DNA from: Nocardioides luteus
Lineage (GTDB): Bacteria; Actinomycetota; Actinomycetes; Propionibacteriales; Nocardioidaceae
Direction: 5' to 3'
Length of the DNA: 36,107 nt
Assembly: GCF_000960475.2 (NCBI RefSeq)
Contig: NZ_JZDQ02000052.1
Coordinates: forward strand, 1 to 36,107
Shown here: in pieces, positions 8,108-17,849 of the stretch
Numbering within the stretch: position 1 is the stretch's first letter
How the letters are laid out: each line of letters begins with the position of its first letter
Translations under genes and position numbers: made by a program
The notes under the pieces: generated by a model
What the model was told of the DNA's origin: nothing
What the model saw: the letters and a program-made list of their open reading frames with translations, nothing else
The model's database searches: none

Positions 8108-8431
8108 CTACTTCTTCTTCGACTTCGCCTTGTAGGTCTTGTACAGCGAGGCGGCCTCCTTGCCGAAGGCCTTCGGGTTGCCCTTGAAGGCGGCGAACTG
8201 TTCCCACAGGTCCTTCTTGGACCCGTTGTGCGCCTTCGCCGACCTGTTGATCCGGGCCAGCGCCTTGCGCTGGGAGGAGGTCAGCGACCGCTTCGCCCGC
8301 AGATGCTCCGAGCGCGCTCTGGACTTCTTCGAAAGGTCCTGGATCAGCCAGAACGCGCCGACGATGACGGCCACGAGAAGAAGGCCGCCGAGGTTGGGCC
8401 CGGAGGTGGGTTCGGCGGCCAGGACGAACAT
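8108..8431 (-). CDS. Small basic membrane-anchored protein, unknown function
   Basis: A 107-residue protein with one hydrophobic helix at about 12-32 (LLLVAVIVGAFWLIQDL) followed by a strongly basic, lysine- and arginine-rich cytoplasmic-type tail ending KAKSKKK. I do not recognise the family. A GTG at 8467 would add 12 residues. The ATG at 8431 has no ribosome site, but TACGTT lies 8 bases upstream, compatible with a leaderless start. It is probably cotranscribed with the ribonuclease gene. The basic tail could contact RNA, but that is a guess from charge and context. Confidence 0.65.
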   Translation of the reverse strand: MFVLAAEPTSGPNLGGLLLVAVIVGAFWLIQDLSKKSRARSEHLRAKRSLTSSQRKALARINRSAKAHNGSKKDLWEQFAAFKGNPKAFGKEAASLYKTYKAKSKKK

Positions 8432-8533
8432 GGTTGGAACGTAAGCTGGCGCATCGTCGCAGGTCACAGAGGCTTTGAAAGATACCCAATCCTCGATTCG
8501 GCCATCCTCGCCCCGGACGGCACGATAGTCCCC

Positions 8534-9310
8534 GTGCTGATCCTGCTGCCGCCCTCGGAGGGCAAGACCGCGGCCGTACGCGGCAACCCGCTCGCCCTCG
8601 ACGACCTCCGCCTCCCGGTGCTCAACCCGGCCCGCGCCAAGGTCATCGACGCACTGGTCGAGCTCTGCACCACGCGACCGGACGAGGCCGTCGACATCCT
8701 CGGGGTCCCGAAGACGCAGCCCGAGCTCGTCACCCTCAACGCCGGGCTGCTCGATGCCCCCGCCGCGCGCGCCGACCGGGTCTACACCGGCGTCCTCTAC
8801 GACGCCCTCTCCCCCGCGACCCTGTCACCGGCGGCCAAGCGCCGCGCCACCGGCCGGGTCATGGTCACCAGCTCCGTGTTCGGCCTGGTCGGCCTCGCCG
8901 ACCGCATCCCGGCGTACCGGCTCTCGGGGGACACCACCCTCCCCGGCGTCGGCGGTATCCAGGCCCACTGGCGCTCCCACCTCGGCGCCGGCCTGACCGA
9001 GGCCCTCGGCGACGGCCTTCTCGTGGACCTCCGGTCCGGGACGTACGCCGCCTTCTGGCGCCCCGACGAGGTCTCTGCCCGCACTGCCACCGTCCGCGTC
9101 CTCCACGAGCACAACGGTCAGCGCAAGGTGGTCAGCCACTTCAACAAGGCCACCAAGGGCCGCCTCGTCCGCGCGCTCCTCGAGTCCGGCGCCAACCCCC
9201 GCACCCCCGCCAAGCTCGCCGACACCTTCCGCGACCTCGGCTGGACCGTGGAGGTGGGCGCTCCGACGAACAAGGGCACCCAGCTCGACGTGGTCGTCGC
9301 CGAGATCTGA
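8534..9310 (+). CDS. yaaA: YaaA-family (DUF328) protein
   Basis: A 258-residue protein of the YaaA/UPF0246 family. Recognisable blocks are ILLPPSEGKT (3-12), the central VDLRSGTYAAFW and the C-terminal HFNKATKGRLVRALL. In E. coli, YaaA lowers free iron and limits damage under hydrogen peroxide stress, and members bind DNA; the role in actinobacteria is untested. The GTG at 8534 is chosen because the conserved N terminus VLILLPPSEGKT starts there; no clear ribosome site precedes it. It is divergent from the small membrane protein gene, with 102 bases between, and convergent with the phosphatase gene after only 17 bases. Confidence 0.85.
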   Translation: MLILLPPSEGKTAAVRGNPLALDDLRLPVLNPARAKVIDALVELCTTRPDEAVDILGVPKTQPELVTLNAGLLDAPAARADRVYTGVLYDALSPATLSPAAKRRATGRVMVTSSVFGLVGLADRIPAYRLSGDTTLPGVGGIQAHWRSHLGAGLTEALGDGLLVDLRSGTYAAFWRPDEVSARTATVRVLHEHNGQRKVVSHFNKATKGRLVRALLESGANPRTPAKLADTFRDLGWTVEVGAPTNKGTQLDVVVAEI

Positions 9311-9327
9311 CCCTCCAACCCGCCGAG

Positions 9328-10014
9328 TCAGATGAGTCCGGCGGCGAAGGGGTCGCGGGAGACCGGGAGGCCGTTGAAGAGGCGGAGGGAGGCGCGGTTG
9401 TCGGCGAAGAAGGAGACGACCGTGACCGATGCGGGCGAGAGCTCCATGTTGAAGACTCCCTGGATCGGGGTGCCGAGCGCGTGGGCGACGATCAGCTTGA
9501 TCGGCGAGACGTGGGAGGTGACCACGACGGTCTCGCCCGCGTGGGCCTCGAGGACGCGGGAGAGGCCGGCGAGCACGCGCTCCTGAGCGGAGTCGAACGA
9601 CTCGCCACCGGGAGGCGCGACCTCGGTCGCGCCCATCCAGGACTGCATCTCCTCGGGGAACTGCTCGGCGACCTCACCGAAGGTGAGTCCCTCCCAGGCA
9701 CCGAAGTCGATCTCCGCGAAGCCGGGCTCCTCGTCGATCCGGGCACCCAGGACCCCGGCGACGAGCTCGGCGGTCTCGACGGTGCGCAGGACCGGTGAGG
9801 TGACGACGGTCGAGACCGACGGGGCCAGCGGCCGCAGCCACTCCGCGGTCAGCAGCACCTGCTCGCGACCCTCCTGGGTCAGCGGCGGGTTGTCGCCGCC
9901 GAGACCGCCGGAGAAGGCCTTCGCGGCGGTGTGCTTGGTGACCCCGTGGCGTACCAGGACGAGGGTCGTCGCGGCCGCCCCGGCGCTCCACCCGCGCGCG
10001 GGCTTGTGACTCAC
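9328..10014 (-). CDS. Histidine phosphatase (phosphoglycerate-mutase-like), lacking the RNase HI domain
   Basis: A 228-residue histidine phosphatase. The catalytic LVRHGVT (20-26) carries the phospho-accepting H23, and there is an acid block FAEIDFGAWEGL and a second His in VVTSHVSPIK. It is the last gene of a three-gene operon after the zinc-ribbon gene, whose stop it overlaps (GTGA). In Mycobacterium and Streptomyces the gene at this place usually encodes an RNase HI domain fused to this phosphatase (Rv2228c type). Here the protein starts in the linker just before RHG and has no RNase HI part. The substrate is unknown; alpha-ribazole phosphate (CobC-like) and general acid phosphatase activity are both reported for relatives. 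Confidence 0.87.
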   Translation of the reverse strand: MSHKPARGWSAGAAATTLVLVRHGVTKHTAAKAFSGGLGGDNPPLTQEGREQVLLTAEWLRPLAPSVSTVVTSPVLRTVETAELVAGVLGARIDEEPGFAEIDFGAWEGLTFGEVAEQFPEEMQSWMGATEVAPPGGESFDSAQERVLAGLSRVLEAHAGETVVVTSHVSPIKLIVAHALGTPIQGVFNMELSPASVTVVSFFADNRASLRLFNGLPVSRDPFAAGLI

Positions 10015-10751
10015 AGTCCCGACTCGGCGGTGCGTACCAGGATGCGGGAGCACTCCTCGCAGCGCACGACTTCGTCGGCGGCGAGACCGCGGATGCGGGA
10101 GATCTCGGCGGGGTCGAGCTGGAGGTTGCAGCCGCCGCACCGGCGGGCACGCAGCTCGGCGGCACCGACGCCCATCTTCGAGCTCAGCCGCTCGTAGAGG
10201 GCGAGCAGGTCCTCGGGGATGCCCTCGAGGGCGGGCGTCCGCTCCTCGGCGACCCCGGCGAGCTCGGCGTCGATCTTCGAGGTCTCCACGTCGACCGAGT
10301 CGATGGCGACCGCGAGCTTCTCGGTGATCTCGGCGAGCTCGGCCTCGAGCCGGGTCACGGTGGCCTGAGCCCCTTCGAGCTGCTCCATGACCTCGAGCTC
10401 CTCGTCCTCGAGCACCGAGATCCGGCGGTCGAGGGTGGCCAGCTCGTGCTGCATGCGCTCGAGGTCCTTGGCGCTGCTGATCGCCCCGGAGTCCATTCGC
10501 TCCTGGTCACGCTTGCGGCGGGTCTTGACCGCCTCGACGTCGGCGTCGGCCTTCTTCTGCACCCGCTCGAGGTCGTCGCGGATGACCCGGGCGTCGCGTA
10601 CGGCATCGTCGGTGGTCTTCTTCGATGCCTGCAGCTCCGCCACGACGGCGGCCTGCGGCAGGTGGGCACGGCGGTGGCGCAGCTGGAGCGCACGCGAGTC
10701 CAGCTCACAGACGTCGAGCAGCTTCACCTGGGCGAACGGGTCGGCTTTCAG
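10011..10751 (-). CDS. Coiled-coil C4 zinc-ribbon protein (Rv2229c type)
   Basis: A 246-residue protein. A long heptad-patterned helical region (about 35-185) is followed by a C-terminal zinc ribbon with two CxxC pairs, RRCGGCNLQL and VRCEECSRIL. The family is broadly conserved and resembles the flagellar/CT398-type coiled-coil plus ribbon proteins; its biochemical role is unknown. The start is taken as CTG at 10751, which has GAGGAG six bases upstream and gives the family-like N terminus MKADPFAQVKLLDV. The in-frame GTG at 10727 would cut that conserved part and has no ribosome site. It sits between the Nif3-like gene (10 bases upstream) and the phosphatase gene (overlap). Confidence 0.85.
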   Translation of the reverse strand: MKADPFAQVKLLDVCELDSRALQLRHRRAHLPQAAVVAELQASKKTTDDAVRDARVIRDDLERVQKKADADVEAVKTRRKRDQERMDSGAISSAKDLERMQHELATLDRRISVLEDEELEVMEQLEGAQATVTRLEAELAEITEKLAVAIDSVDVETSKIDAELAGVAEERTPALEGIPEDLLALYERLSSKMGVGAAELRARRCGGCNLQLDPAEISRIRGLAADEVVRCEECSRILVRTAESGL

Positions 10752-10763
10752 CGGATTCTCCTC
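10749..10763 (-). promoter_or_regulatory. Ribosome site selecting a CTG start
   Basis: Read on the minus strand, GAGGAG lies six bases before CTG (10751-10749) and directly after the TGA of the Nif3-like gene (10764-10762). No ATG, GTG or TTG is available in that frame at a suitable distance. Confidence 0.6.
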
Positions 10764-11577
10764 AGTTGTTCACTATTCGCTTGGTCCACGGGTCGGTGAC
10801 GATCTCCGAGACCCGGGTCTCCACCGTATCTCCGAATGCCTCCCGAAGTCGCCTCGCCAGCACAGGCAGCCAGGTCCACTCGGCCGCCCAGTGCGGGATG
10901 TCGATCAGCGCACCGCCCTTCTCGAGGAACTCCGAGGCCGGATGGTGGCGCAGATCGCTGGTCACGAAGACGTCGTACGCAGCCACCTGGTCGAGCAGGA
11001 AGTCGCCCGCGCCGCCGCACAGCGCCACCGAGGAGACCGGCCGGTCGAGGTCGCCGGCGACCCGGATCCCGGCCGCGGTCGCGGGCAGCGCGGCGGCGAC
11101 GGACTCGGCGAAGGCGCCCAGCGTCGTCGACTCCACCGTCCCGGCCCGGCCGGTGCCGACCTCCGGAGTGAGCCCAGGAATCAACGGCCGCAGCGAGCTC
11201 AGCCCGAGAGCGAGCGCCAGCGACTCCGAGACGCCGCCGAGGGCCTGGTCGGCGTTGGTGTGGGCGGTGAGCAGGGCGCAGCGGGCGGAGACCAGGGTCG
11301 AGAGCGTACGTCCCTTGGGGGTCGTCGCCGCGAACCCGTGCACGCCCTTCAGGAAGAGCGGATGATGGACCACGACCAGGTCCGCACCCCACTCGGCCGC
11401 CTCCTCGGCGACCGGGAGGGTCGGGTCGACGGCGAGAAGCACCTTCGAGACCGGCGCCGAGGGCTCTCCCCAGACCAGCCCGACCGCATCCCAGTCGTCG
11501 GCGGTGGCGGGCGGATACCAGTCGTCCAGCAACGAGGTCACGGCAGACAGGGTCGGCGGCATCGGCAGGGTCGGCAT
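10762..11577 (-). CDS. Nif3-like dinuclear metal centre protein
   Basis: A 271-residue protein of the Nif3/YbgI (NIF3, DUF34) family, which forms toroidal hexamers with a two-metal site. Visible metal-site blocks are VVVHHPLFLKG, LLTAHTNAD, and DLRHHPASEF with DIPHWAAEW near the C terminus. A name such as GTP cyclohydrolase I type 2 is often attached but its substrate is unsettled. It is the first gene of the operon with the zinc-ribbon and histidine phosphatase genes. The ATG at 11577 (MPTLPMPPTL) has no ribosome site; TAGGGT lies six bases upstream and could be the -10 box of a leaderless transcript. The ATG at 11562 is an alternative. Confidence 0.87.
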   Translation of the reverse strand: MPTLPMPPTLSAVTSLLDDWYPPATADDWDAVGLVWGEPSAPVSKVLLAVDPTLPVAEEAAEWGADLVVVHHPLFLKGVHGFAATTPKGRTLSTLVSARCALLTAHTNADQALGGVSESLALALGLSSLRPLIPGLTPEVGTGRAGTVESTTLGAFAESVAAALPATAAGIRVAGDLDRPVSSVALCGGAGDFLLDQVAAYDVFVTSDLRHHPASEFLEKGGALIDIPHWAAEWTWLPVLARRLREAFGDTVETRVSEIVTDPWTKRIVNN

Positions 11578-11731
11578 GGGGTAACCCTAGATCCCTCGAC
11601 CGAGTCGGCACCCAGCGACAGCACCTAGCACGAAATCCAGTTCGTAACCGTTCTTTTACAACCGATTCCGTACTTTTCTCCGGATCTTGTGGTGGAATGC
11701 AGCGCTAAGTGAACAATCGACTGGAGCAGCG
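11578..11731. promoter_or_regulatory. Divergent promoter region, Nif3-like / ABC importer operon
   Basis: A 154-base region with an AT-rich core (about 11635-11695). It contains TAGGGT six bases before the Nif3-like ATG and a weak inverted repeat ACGAA-N6-TTCGT (11630-11645) that might be an operator for the importer operon. Nothing else stands out. Confidence 0.4.
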
Positions 11732-12858
<1,127 letters not shown>

Positions 12859-12862
<4 letters not shown>

Positions 12863-14064
12863 ACAAGCCTGCAGACAAGAACGGCAACGTACGGATCCTG
12901 GCCAGCCATGCCGGCGCTCGTGCGATCCGCCAGGAGCTCTCGCGGCGACACTTCCTGAGCCTGGCGGCCCTCGTCGGCGCCGGCGCCGCGCTCAGCGCCT
13001 GTGGGACCGGCGACGGCGGGTCGTCCAGCGCGGCCGAGCCGGGCGGTGGCGCGACCGGCGGCCCGGTGGAGAAGGCGCTGTCGATCTACACCTGGGGCGA
13101 CTACGACGCCCCCGAGGTGATCGAGGCCTTCGGCAAGACCGGGCCGAAGGTGACCCTCGACTCCTACGGCTCCAACGAGGAGCTGATCTCGAAGCTGGTC
13201 GCGGCCAAGGGCACCAGCGGCTACGACATCGTCGTGCCGACCGGGGTCTACATCCCGCAGCTGATCGAGAACGACGTCATCGTCAAGTTCAACAAGGACC
13301 TGATCCCCAACATCGCCAAGGTCGACCCGCAGTTCCTCGGCCAGGACTGGGACCCGGAGAACGACTACTCGGTGTGCAAGGACTGGGGCACCACCGGCTT
13401 CGTCTACGACACCACGGTCATCAAGCGCGACCTGAAGACCTGGGACGACTTCATCGACGCCATGCAGAAGGAGGCCTCCGGCAAGACCTCGCTGCTCGAC
13501 GACCCGCAGGGTGTCGCCGGCCTCTACTTCTGGGCCAACGACATCGACTGGAACACCGAGGACATGGCCGACTACGACGCCTTCGAGGCCGAGGCGGTCG
13601 AGAAGTGGGCGCCGCACATCGCCGCCTTCGACTCCTACCCCTCGACCGGCGCGATGCAGGAGAACACCTTCGCGCTGATGCAGAACTGGAACGGCGACGC
13701 CCGTCTCGGCATCCTCGAGCACAAGCAGCCCGACCGCTGGAAGTGGGTCCTGCCCGGCCCGACGACCGAGCTGTGGATGGACAACTGGTGCATCCCGGCC
13801 GGGGCGCCCCACCCGGAGGCCGCGCACGCGTTCATCGACTTCGTGCTGGAGCCGGAGAACTCGTTCAAGGAGATGGACTACATCGGCTATCACACCGGCA
13901 CCCTGGGCATCGAGGAGATGGCCAAGGAGCGCAAGGTCGAGCTGCCCGAGATGATCTTCTTCACCGAGGAGCAGCTCGCCACGATGAAGAACGGCGCCGT
14001 CAACAAGGCTCAGGACCGGCGTACGGAGGTCTACGACAAGCTGAAGGCCGCCGCCAGTGCGTGA
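12859..14064 (+). CDS. potD: Tat-exported lipoprotein, spermidine/putrescine-type substrate-binding protein
   Basis: A 401-residue solute-binding protein. The N terminus has a twin-arginine motif SRRHFLSL (28-35), a hydrophobic stretch and a lipobox LSAC (45-48), so it should be folded in the cytoplasm, sent out by the Tat route and anchored at C48. The mature part begins with ALSIYTWGDYDAPEVIEAF, typical of PotD/PotF-like binding proteins, and ends in an ELPEMIFFTEEQLATM block. It captures the substrate for the permeases encoded next. The GTG at 12859 overlaps the ATPase stop; the C terminus overlaps the first permease by 8 bases. A Tat operon lies 4 kb downstream. Confidence 0.9.
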
Positions 14065-15001
14065 CCGTGCGGCCAGGCGCCTCCCGGGTTTCGTCCTCGC
14101 CGTCCCGGCGTGGCTGTGGCTGACCGTCTTCTTCGTCGTCCCGTTCCTGCAGGTCGCGTGGTTCAGCTTCGGCGAGAAGCCCGGGATGTTCGGCACCCAC
14201 AGCAACGCGGTGATGTCGCTGGACCGTTATGCCGAGGCGTTCAGCCCGACCTTCTTCACGATCTTCCGGGCAACGCTGTGGATGAGCGTTCTGGGGACCG
14301 TCGCCTGCCTGCTGGTCGCGTTGCCGGCGGCGTACTTCATGGCGCTGAAGGTCCCCGCGCACCGTCGCGGGCTGCTGGTCGCGTTGGTGATGGTGCCCTA
14401 CTGGACCTCGTTCCTGATCCGTACGATCGGCTGGAAGGTGATCCTGTCCTCGGAGGGTGCGCTGGCCGGGTTCATGACCGACGTCGGTCTGGTCGGCGAC
14501 CCGCACGACCTGCTCAACACCCGCGGCGCGGTGCTGCTCGGCCTGATCTATAACTATCTGCCGCTGATGATCCTGCCGTTGTACGTCGCCTTCGACCGCG
14601 TCGACAACGCGCTGGGTGAGGCGTCCAAGGATCTCGGCGCGGGCCGGGTGCGGACGTTCTTCCAGGTCACGCTGCCGCTGGCGCGCCCGGGGATCATCGC
14701 CGGGGTCGTCCTGGTCTTCATCCCGATGATGGGCGACTACGTCACCCCGGCCGTCCTCGGCGGCGCCAAGGGCACGATGGTCGGCTCGCTGATCGCCAGC
14801 CAGTTCCTCACCGCACAGAACTGGGCGCTCGGCTCGGCGATGGCTGTGGTCCTCATCCTGCTCACCATGGTCGTCGTCGTCCTCGCCATCGCGCTGCTGT
14901 GGGGCGTGGGATGGCTCGTCCACCGACGCACCGAGCTGGTCGTCGGAACCGTCCCGCCTCCTGACCCGAGGCTGCCCACCAAGGAGGTGGTGACCGCATG
15001 A
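14057..15001 (+). CDS. potB: ABC importer permease, PotB-like
   Basis: A 314-residue inner-membrane permease with about six helices. The cytoplasmic ATPase-coupling (EAA) loop reads EASKDLGAGRVRTFFQVTLP. The first helix begins GFVLAVPAWLWL, and QVAWFSFGEKPG follows as in PotB/PotH proteins. It forms the channel together with the next gene product. The GTG at 14057 lies inside the end of the binding-protein gene, and the stop overlaps the next ATG (ATGA), so the chain is translated as a coupled unit. Confidence 0.9.
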   Translation: MRDRAARRLPGFVLAVPAWLWLTVFFVVPFLQVAWFSFGEKPGMFGTHSNAVMSLDRYAEAFSPTFFTIFRATLWMSVLGTVACLLVALPAAYFMALKVPAHRRGLLVALVMVPYWTSFLIRTIGWKVILSSEGALAGFMTDVGLVGDPHDLLNTRGAVLLGLIYNYLPLMILPLYVAFDRVDNALGEASKDLGAGRVRTFFQVTLPLARPGIIAGVVLVFIPMMGDYVTPAVLGGAKGTMVGSLIASQFLTAQNWALGSAMAVVLILLTMVVVVLAIALLWGVGWLVHRRTELVVGTVPPPDPRLPTKEVVTA

Positions 15002-15831
15002 GCAGGCCTTCCGGGACCAATCTCGCGCTCGGCGTGTGGACCACGCTGGTCTTCGTCTTCCTCTTCGCCCCGATCATCGTGATCGCCGTCTACTCCTTCA
15101 ACGGAGGCCGGCTGCTCACCGCCTGGGACGGCTTCAGCCTGCACCCGTTCACGGCGATCGTGGAGCGGCCGACCGTACGCCACACCGTCGCCGTCTCCCT
15201 GCAGACCGCGGTCGTCGCCGCGATCCTGGCGAGCGCGCTCGGCACCCTCGCCGGGATGGCGATGGCCCGGTTCCCGGGCCGCTGGACGGGGCCGTTCACG
15301 CTGCTGTTGCTGCTGGTCTCGGTGACGCCCGAGATCGTCGACGGCATCGCGCTGCTCCCCTGGTTCGTCACGCTCGGCCAGGACTGGTCGCTGGTGCCGT
15401 TCAACAACGGCTACGTGCGCCTGATCATCGGTCACTCGCTGTTCGCGACCGCGGTCGTCACCTACATCGTCCGGGCTCGCCTGGTCGGGTTGGACGCGTC
15501 GCTGGAGGAGGCCTCGGCGGACCTCTATGCGCGCCCGATCCCGACGTTCTTCAAGGTCACGCTCCCGCTGGTCGGCCCGGCGGTCCTCGCCGGTGGGCTG
15601 CTGGCCTTCACGCTGAGTCTCGACAACACGGTGATCTCCTCGTTCATCAACGTCTCCGGCACGACCTCATGGCCCGTCTACGTGCTCTCCTCGGTCCGCT
15701 CCGGGCTCAAGCCCGAGATCGCCGCGGTCTCGACCATCCTGCTGGTCTTCACGCTCCTGGTCCTCGGCCTGGTGGCACGGGTGCTCAAGCGCTCGGGCTC
15801 CTCGGTCACCGACACCATGGCTGTCGCCTGA
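14998..15831 (+). CDS. potC: ABC importer permease, PotC-like
   Basis: A 277-residue permease with about six helices and an EAA loop EASADLYARPIPTFFKVTLP. IVIAVYSFNGG in the first periplasmic stretch is typical of PotC/PotI proteins. It pairs with the preceding permease. Start ATG overlaps the previous stop by ATGA, with GGAGGTGG just upstream; its own stop overlaps the amidohydrolase ATG (TGATG). Confidence 0.9.
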   Translation: MSRPSGTNLALGVWTTLVFVFLFAPIIVIAVYSFNGGRLLTAWDGFSLHPFTAIVERPTVRHTVAVSLQTAVVAAILASALGTLAGMAMARFPGRWTGPFTLLLLLVSVTPEIVDGIALLPWFVTLGQDWSLVPFNNGYVRLIIGHSLFATAVVTYIVRARLVGLDASLEEASADLYARPIPTFFKVTLPLVGPAVLAGGLLAFTLSLDNTVISSFINVSGTTSWPVYVLSSVRSGLKPEIAAVSTILLVFTLLVLGLVARVLKRSGSSVTDTMAVA

Positions 15832-17474
15832 TGGGTGGACGGGCTCTCCCCGCGGAGCTGCTGCTCCGCGGGGGCCGGGTGCTGCGCGAGGGCGGCTGGG
15901 AGGACGTGGACATCGCCGTCCAGGGCGGTCGGATCGCGGCCATCGGCGCGTCTCTGGACGGTTGTGCCGGTCCGGACACCGTCGTCGAGGAGCTCGACGG
16001 TCGCTGGGTCCTGCCCGGGTTCCACGACTCCCACGTGCACCCGGTCCAGGCCGGCCTGGAGATGAACCAGTGCGACCTGACCGGCCTGTCCACGCTCGAG
16101 GAGTATCTGGACGCCATCGGGTCCTACGCCGCCGCCAACCCGTCGCGGGCCTGGATCTCGGGCGGTGGCTGGTCGATGGACTCCTTCCCCGGCGGGGTGC
16201 CGAGCGCTGCGCCGCTCGATCGGCTGCTGCCCGACCGGCCGGTCTTCCTGCCCAACCGCGACCACCACTCCGCCTGGGTCAACAGCCGCGCGCTCGAGCT
16301 TGCCGGCATCTCTGCCCACACGCCCGATCCTGCGGACGGGCGCATCGAGCGTGACGCCTCCGGCAACCCGACCGGAGCGCTGCACGAAGGTGCGATGGCG
16401 CTGGTCGGATCGCTGGTCCCCGCCCCGACCTCGCAGGACCTGATGGAGGCGCTGCTGACCGCCCAGCGCCACCTCCACTCCGTCGGCATCGTCGGCTGGC
16501 AGGACGCGCTCGTGGGCGACGGTCTCGGCATGCCCGACTCGCTGCCGACCTACATCGCCGCCCGGGGCTCCGGCGCGCTCACCGCGAAGGTCGTCCTGGC
16601 CCAGTGGTGGGACCGCGACCGTGGTCTGGAGCAGCTGCCGTCGCTCATCGAGCGGCGTGCCCTGGCAGCCCAGGCGGGGCTGGACGCGGGCAGCGTGAAG
16701 CTGATGCAGGACGGCGTCTGCGAGACCCACACGGCCGCGATGCTCTCGCCCTATCTGGACGCCCACGGCCGGCTCACCGACAACCGCGGGCTCTCCTTCA
16801 TCCCCGCGGATGCCCTGGCCACCTATGTCGCGGCGCTGGACGAGGCCGGGTTCCAGGCGCACATCCATGCGCTCGGGGACCGCGCCGTGCGCGACAGCCT
16901 GGACGCGATCTCGCACGCACGGGCGACCAACGGGGCCAGCGGCCTGCGCCATCATCTGGCCCACGTGCAGGTCGTCGACCCTTCCGACGTCCCTCGGTTC
17001 GCCGCCCTGGAGGTCACCGCCAACATCCAGCCGCTGTGGGCGTGCCTCGACGAGGCGGTCGAGGTGCTGACCCTGCCGTTCCTGGCACCGGCGGCGCGCG
17101 AGCAGCAGTATGTCTTCGGGTCGCTGCTGCGTACGGGTGCCCGGATCGCGTGCGGTAGCGACTGGCCGGTCTCCGACCCGGCGCCGCTGCTCGGCATGCA
17201 CGTCGCGGTCAACCGCCGCTCCCCCGAGCAGCCCGCCGACGCCGCCCCGCTGCTGCCGGAGGAGGCGCTGTCGGTCGCCGAGGCCCTCGCCGGCTACACC
17301 ACCGGCACCGCCTACGTGAACCGCCTGGAGCGCTCCACGGGCCGGATCGAGACCGGCTACGCCGCCGACCTCGTCGTCGTCGACCACGACATCCTCGGCA
17401 CGGACACCACGGTCCTCGGGCGCACCCGGGTGACCCACACCTACGTCGACGGTCGCGAGGTCCACCGACGCTGA
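15831..17474 (+). CDS. YtcJ-like metal-dependent amidohydrolase
   Basis: A 547-residue amidohydrolase of the YtcJ/N-substituted formamide deformylase group. The N-terminal metal motif is FHDSHVHP (HxH at 68-70), followed by a central QDGVCETHTA block, HIHALGDRAV, HHLAHVQ and a C-terminal SDWPVSDPAP carrying the catalytic Asp. The family hydrolyses amides, formamides, carbamates or cyclic imides. Coupling by a TGATG overlap to the importer suggests that the imported compound, or a derivative, is its substrate. The frame is open far upstream, but that part only shadows the permease gene. No signal peptide is seen, so it acts in the cytoplasm. Confidence 0.87.
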   Translation: MGGRALPAELLLRGGRVLREGGWEDVDIAVQGGRIAAIGASLDGCAGPDTVVEELDGRWVLPGFHDSHVHPVQAGLEMNQCDLTGLSTLEEYLDAIGSYAAANPSRAWISGGGWSMDSFPGGVPSAAPLDRLLPDRPVFLPNRDHHSAWVNSRALELAGISAHTPDPADGRIERDASGNPTGALHEGAMALVGSLVPAPTSQDLMEALLTAQRHLHSVGIVGWQDALVGDGLGMPDSLPTYIAARGSGALTAKVVLAQWWDRDRGLEQLPSLIERRALAAQAGLDAGSVKLMQDGVCETHTAAMLSPYLDAHGRLTDNRGLSFIPADALATYVAALDEAGFQAHIHALGDRAVRDSLDAISHARATNGASGLRHHLAHVQVVDPSDVPRFAALEVTANIQPLWACLDEAVEVLTLPFLAPAAREQQYVFGSLLRTGARIACGSDWPVSDPAPLLGMHVAVNRRSPEQPADAAPLLPEEALSVAEALAGYTTGTAYVNRLERSTGRIETGYAADLVVVDHDILGTDTTVLGRTRVTHTYVDGREVHRR

Positions 17475-17495
17475 CCGGGTGCAAGACTCGTTGCC

Positions 17496-17744
17496 ATGAT
17501 CATCTTCGGGTTCAAGACCTACACCCGGCTGCTCGCGACGCTCTCGCTGGTCTGCCCGAACTGCGGGCAGCGGGCCGCACAGCGGCTGTTCGAGATCGTC
17601 AACAAGTTCACCCTCTTCTTCATCCCGCTCTTCCCCGTCAGCAGGTCGCGCCGGATGGACTGCACCTACTGCGGCTACGCCTCCAAGCTGTCCAAAGAGC
17701 AGTCAGACCAGCTCCAGTCCGCCCCGCGCCCGAGCGTCGGCTGA
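17496..17744 (+). CDS. Small zinc-ribbon protein
   Basis: An 82-residue protein with two zinc-knuckle pairs, CPNCG (20-24) and CTYCGY (56-61), separated by a hydrophobic segment LFFIPLFPVS (about 40-50) that may dip into the membrane. It matches the short zinc-ribbon proteins common in Actinobacteria, whose role is unknown. It starts at ATG 17496, 21 bases after the amidohydrolase gene, and could be the last gene of that operon; the ribosome site is weak. Confidence 0.75.
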   Translation: MIIFGFKTYTRLLATLSLVCPNCGQRAAQRLFEIVNKFTLFFIPLFPVSRSRRMDCTYCGYASKLSKEQSDQLQSAPRPSVG

Positions 17745-17849
17745 TCCTCGGCGGCTCTTACAGGAATCCCACAGCCGGGACAGGAGGTCCTCACGGATTC
17801 GGACGTCAGAGTCAGGTCAACGCACCAGACAGACGTCAAGGAGAACCGA
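17745..17849. promoter_or_regulatory. Upstream region of the Tat operon
   Basis: 105 bases with a good ribosome site (AAGGAGAA, 17838-17845) before the dioxygenase start. GGAATC and GGACGTC elements are present that could belong to an ECF-type promoter, but spacing does not settle it. Confidence 0.35.

Noticed and set aside
15036..15830. An N-terminal extension of the amidohydrolase
   Set aside because: It is an out-of-frame reading of the PotC-like permease; the TGATG overlap and the homologous N terminus fix the start at 15831.
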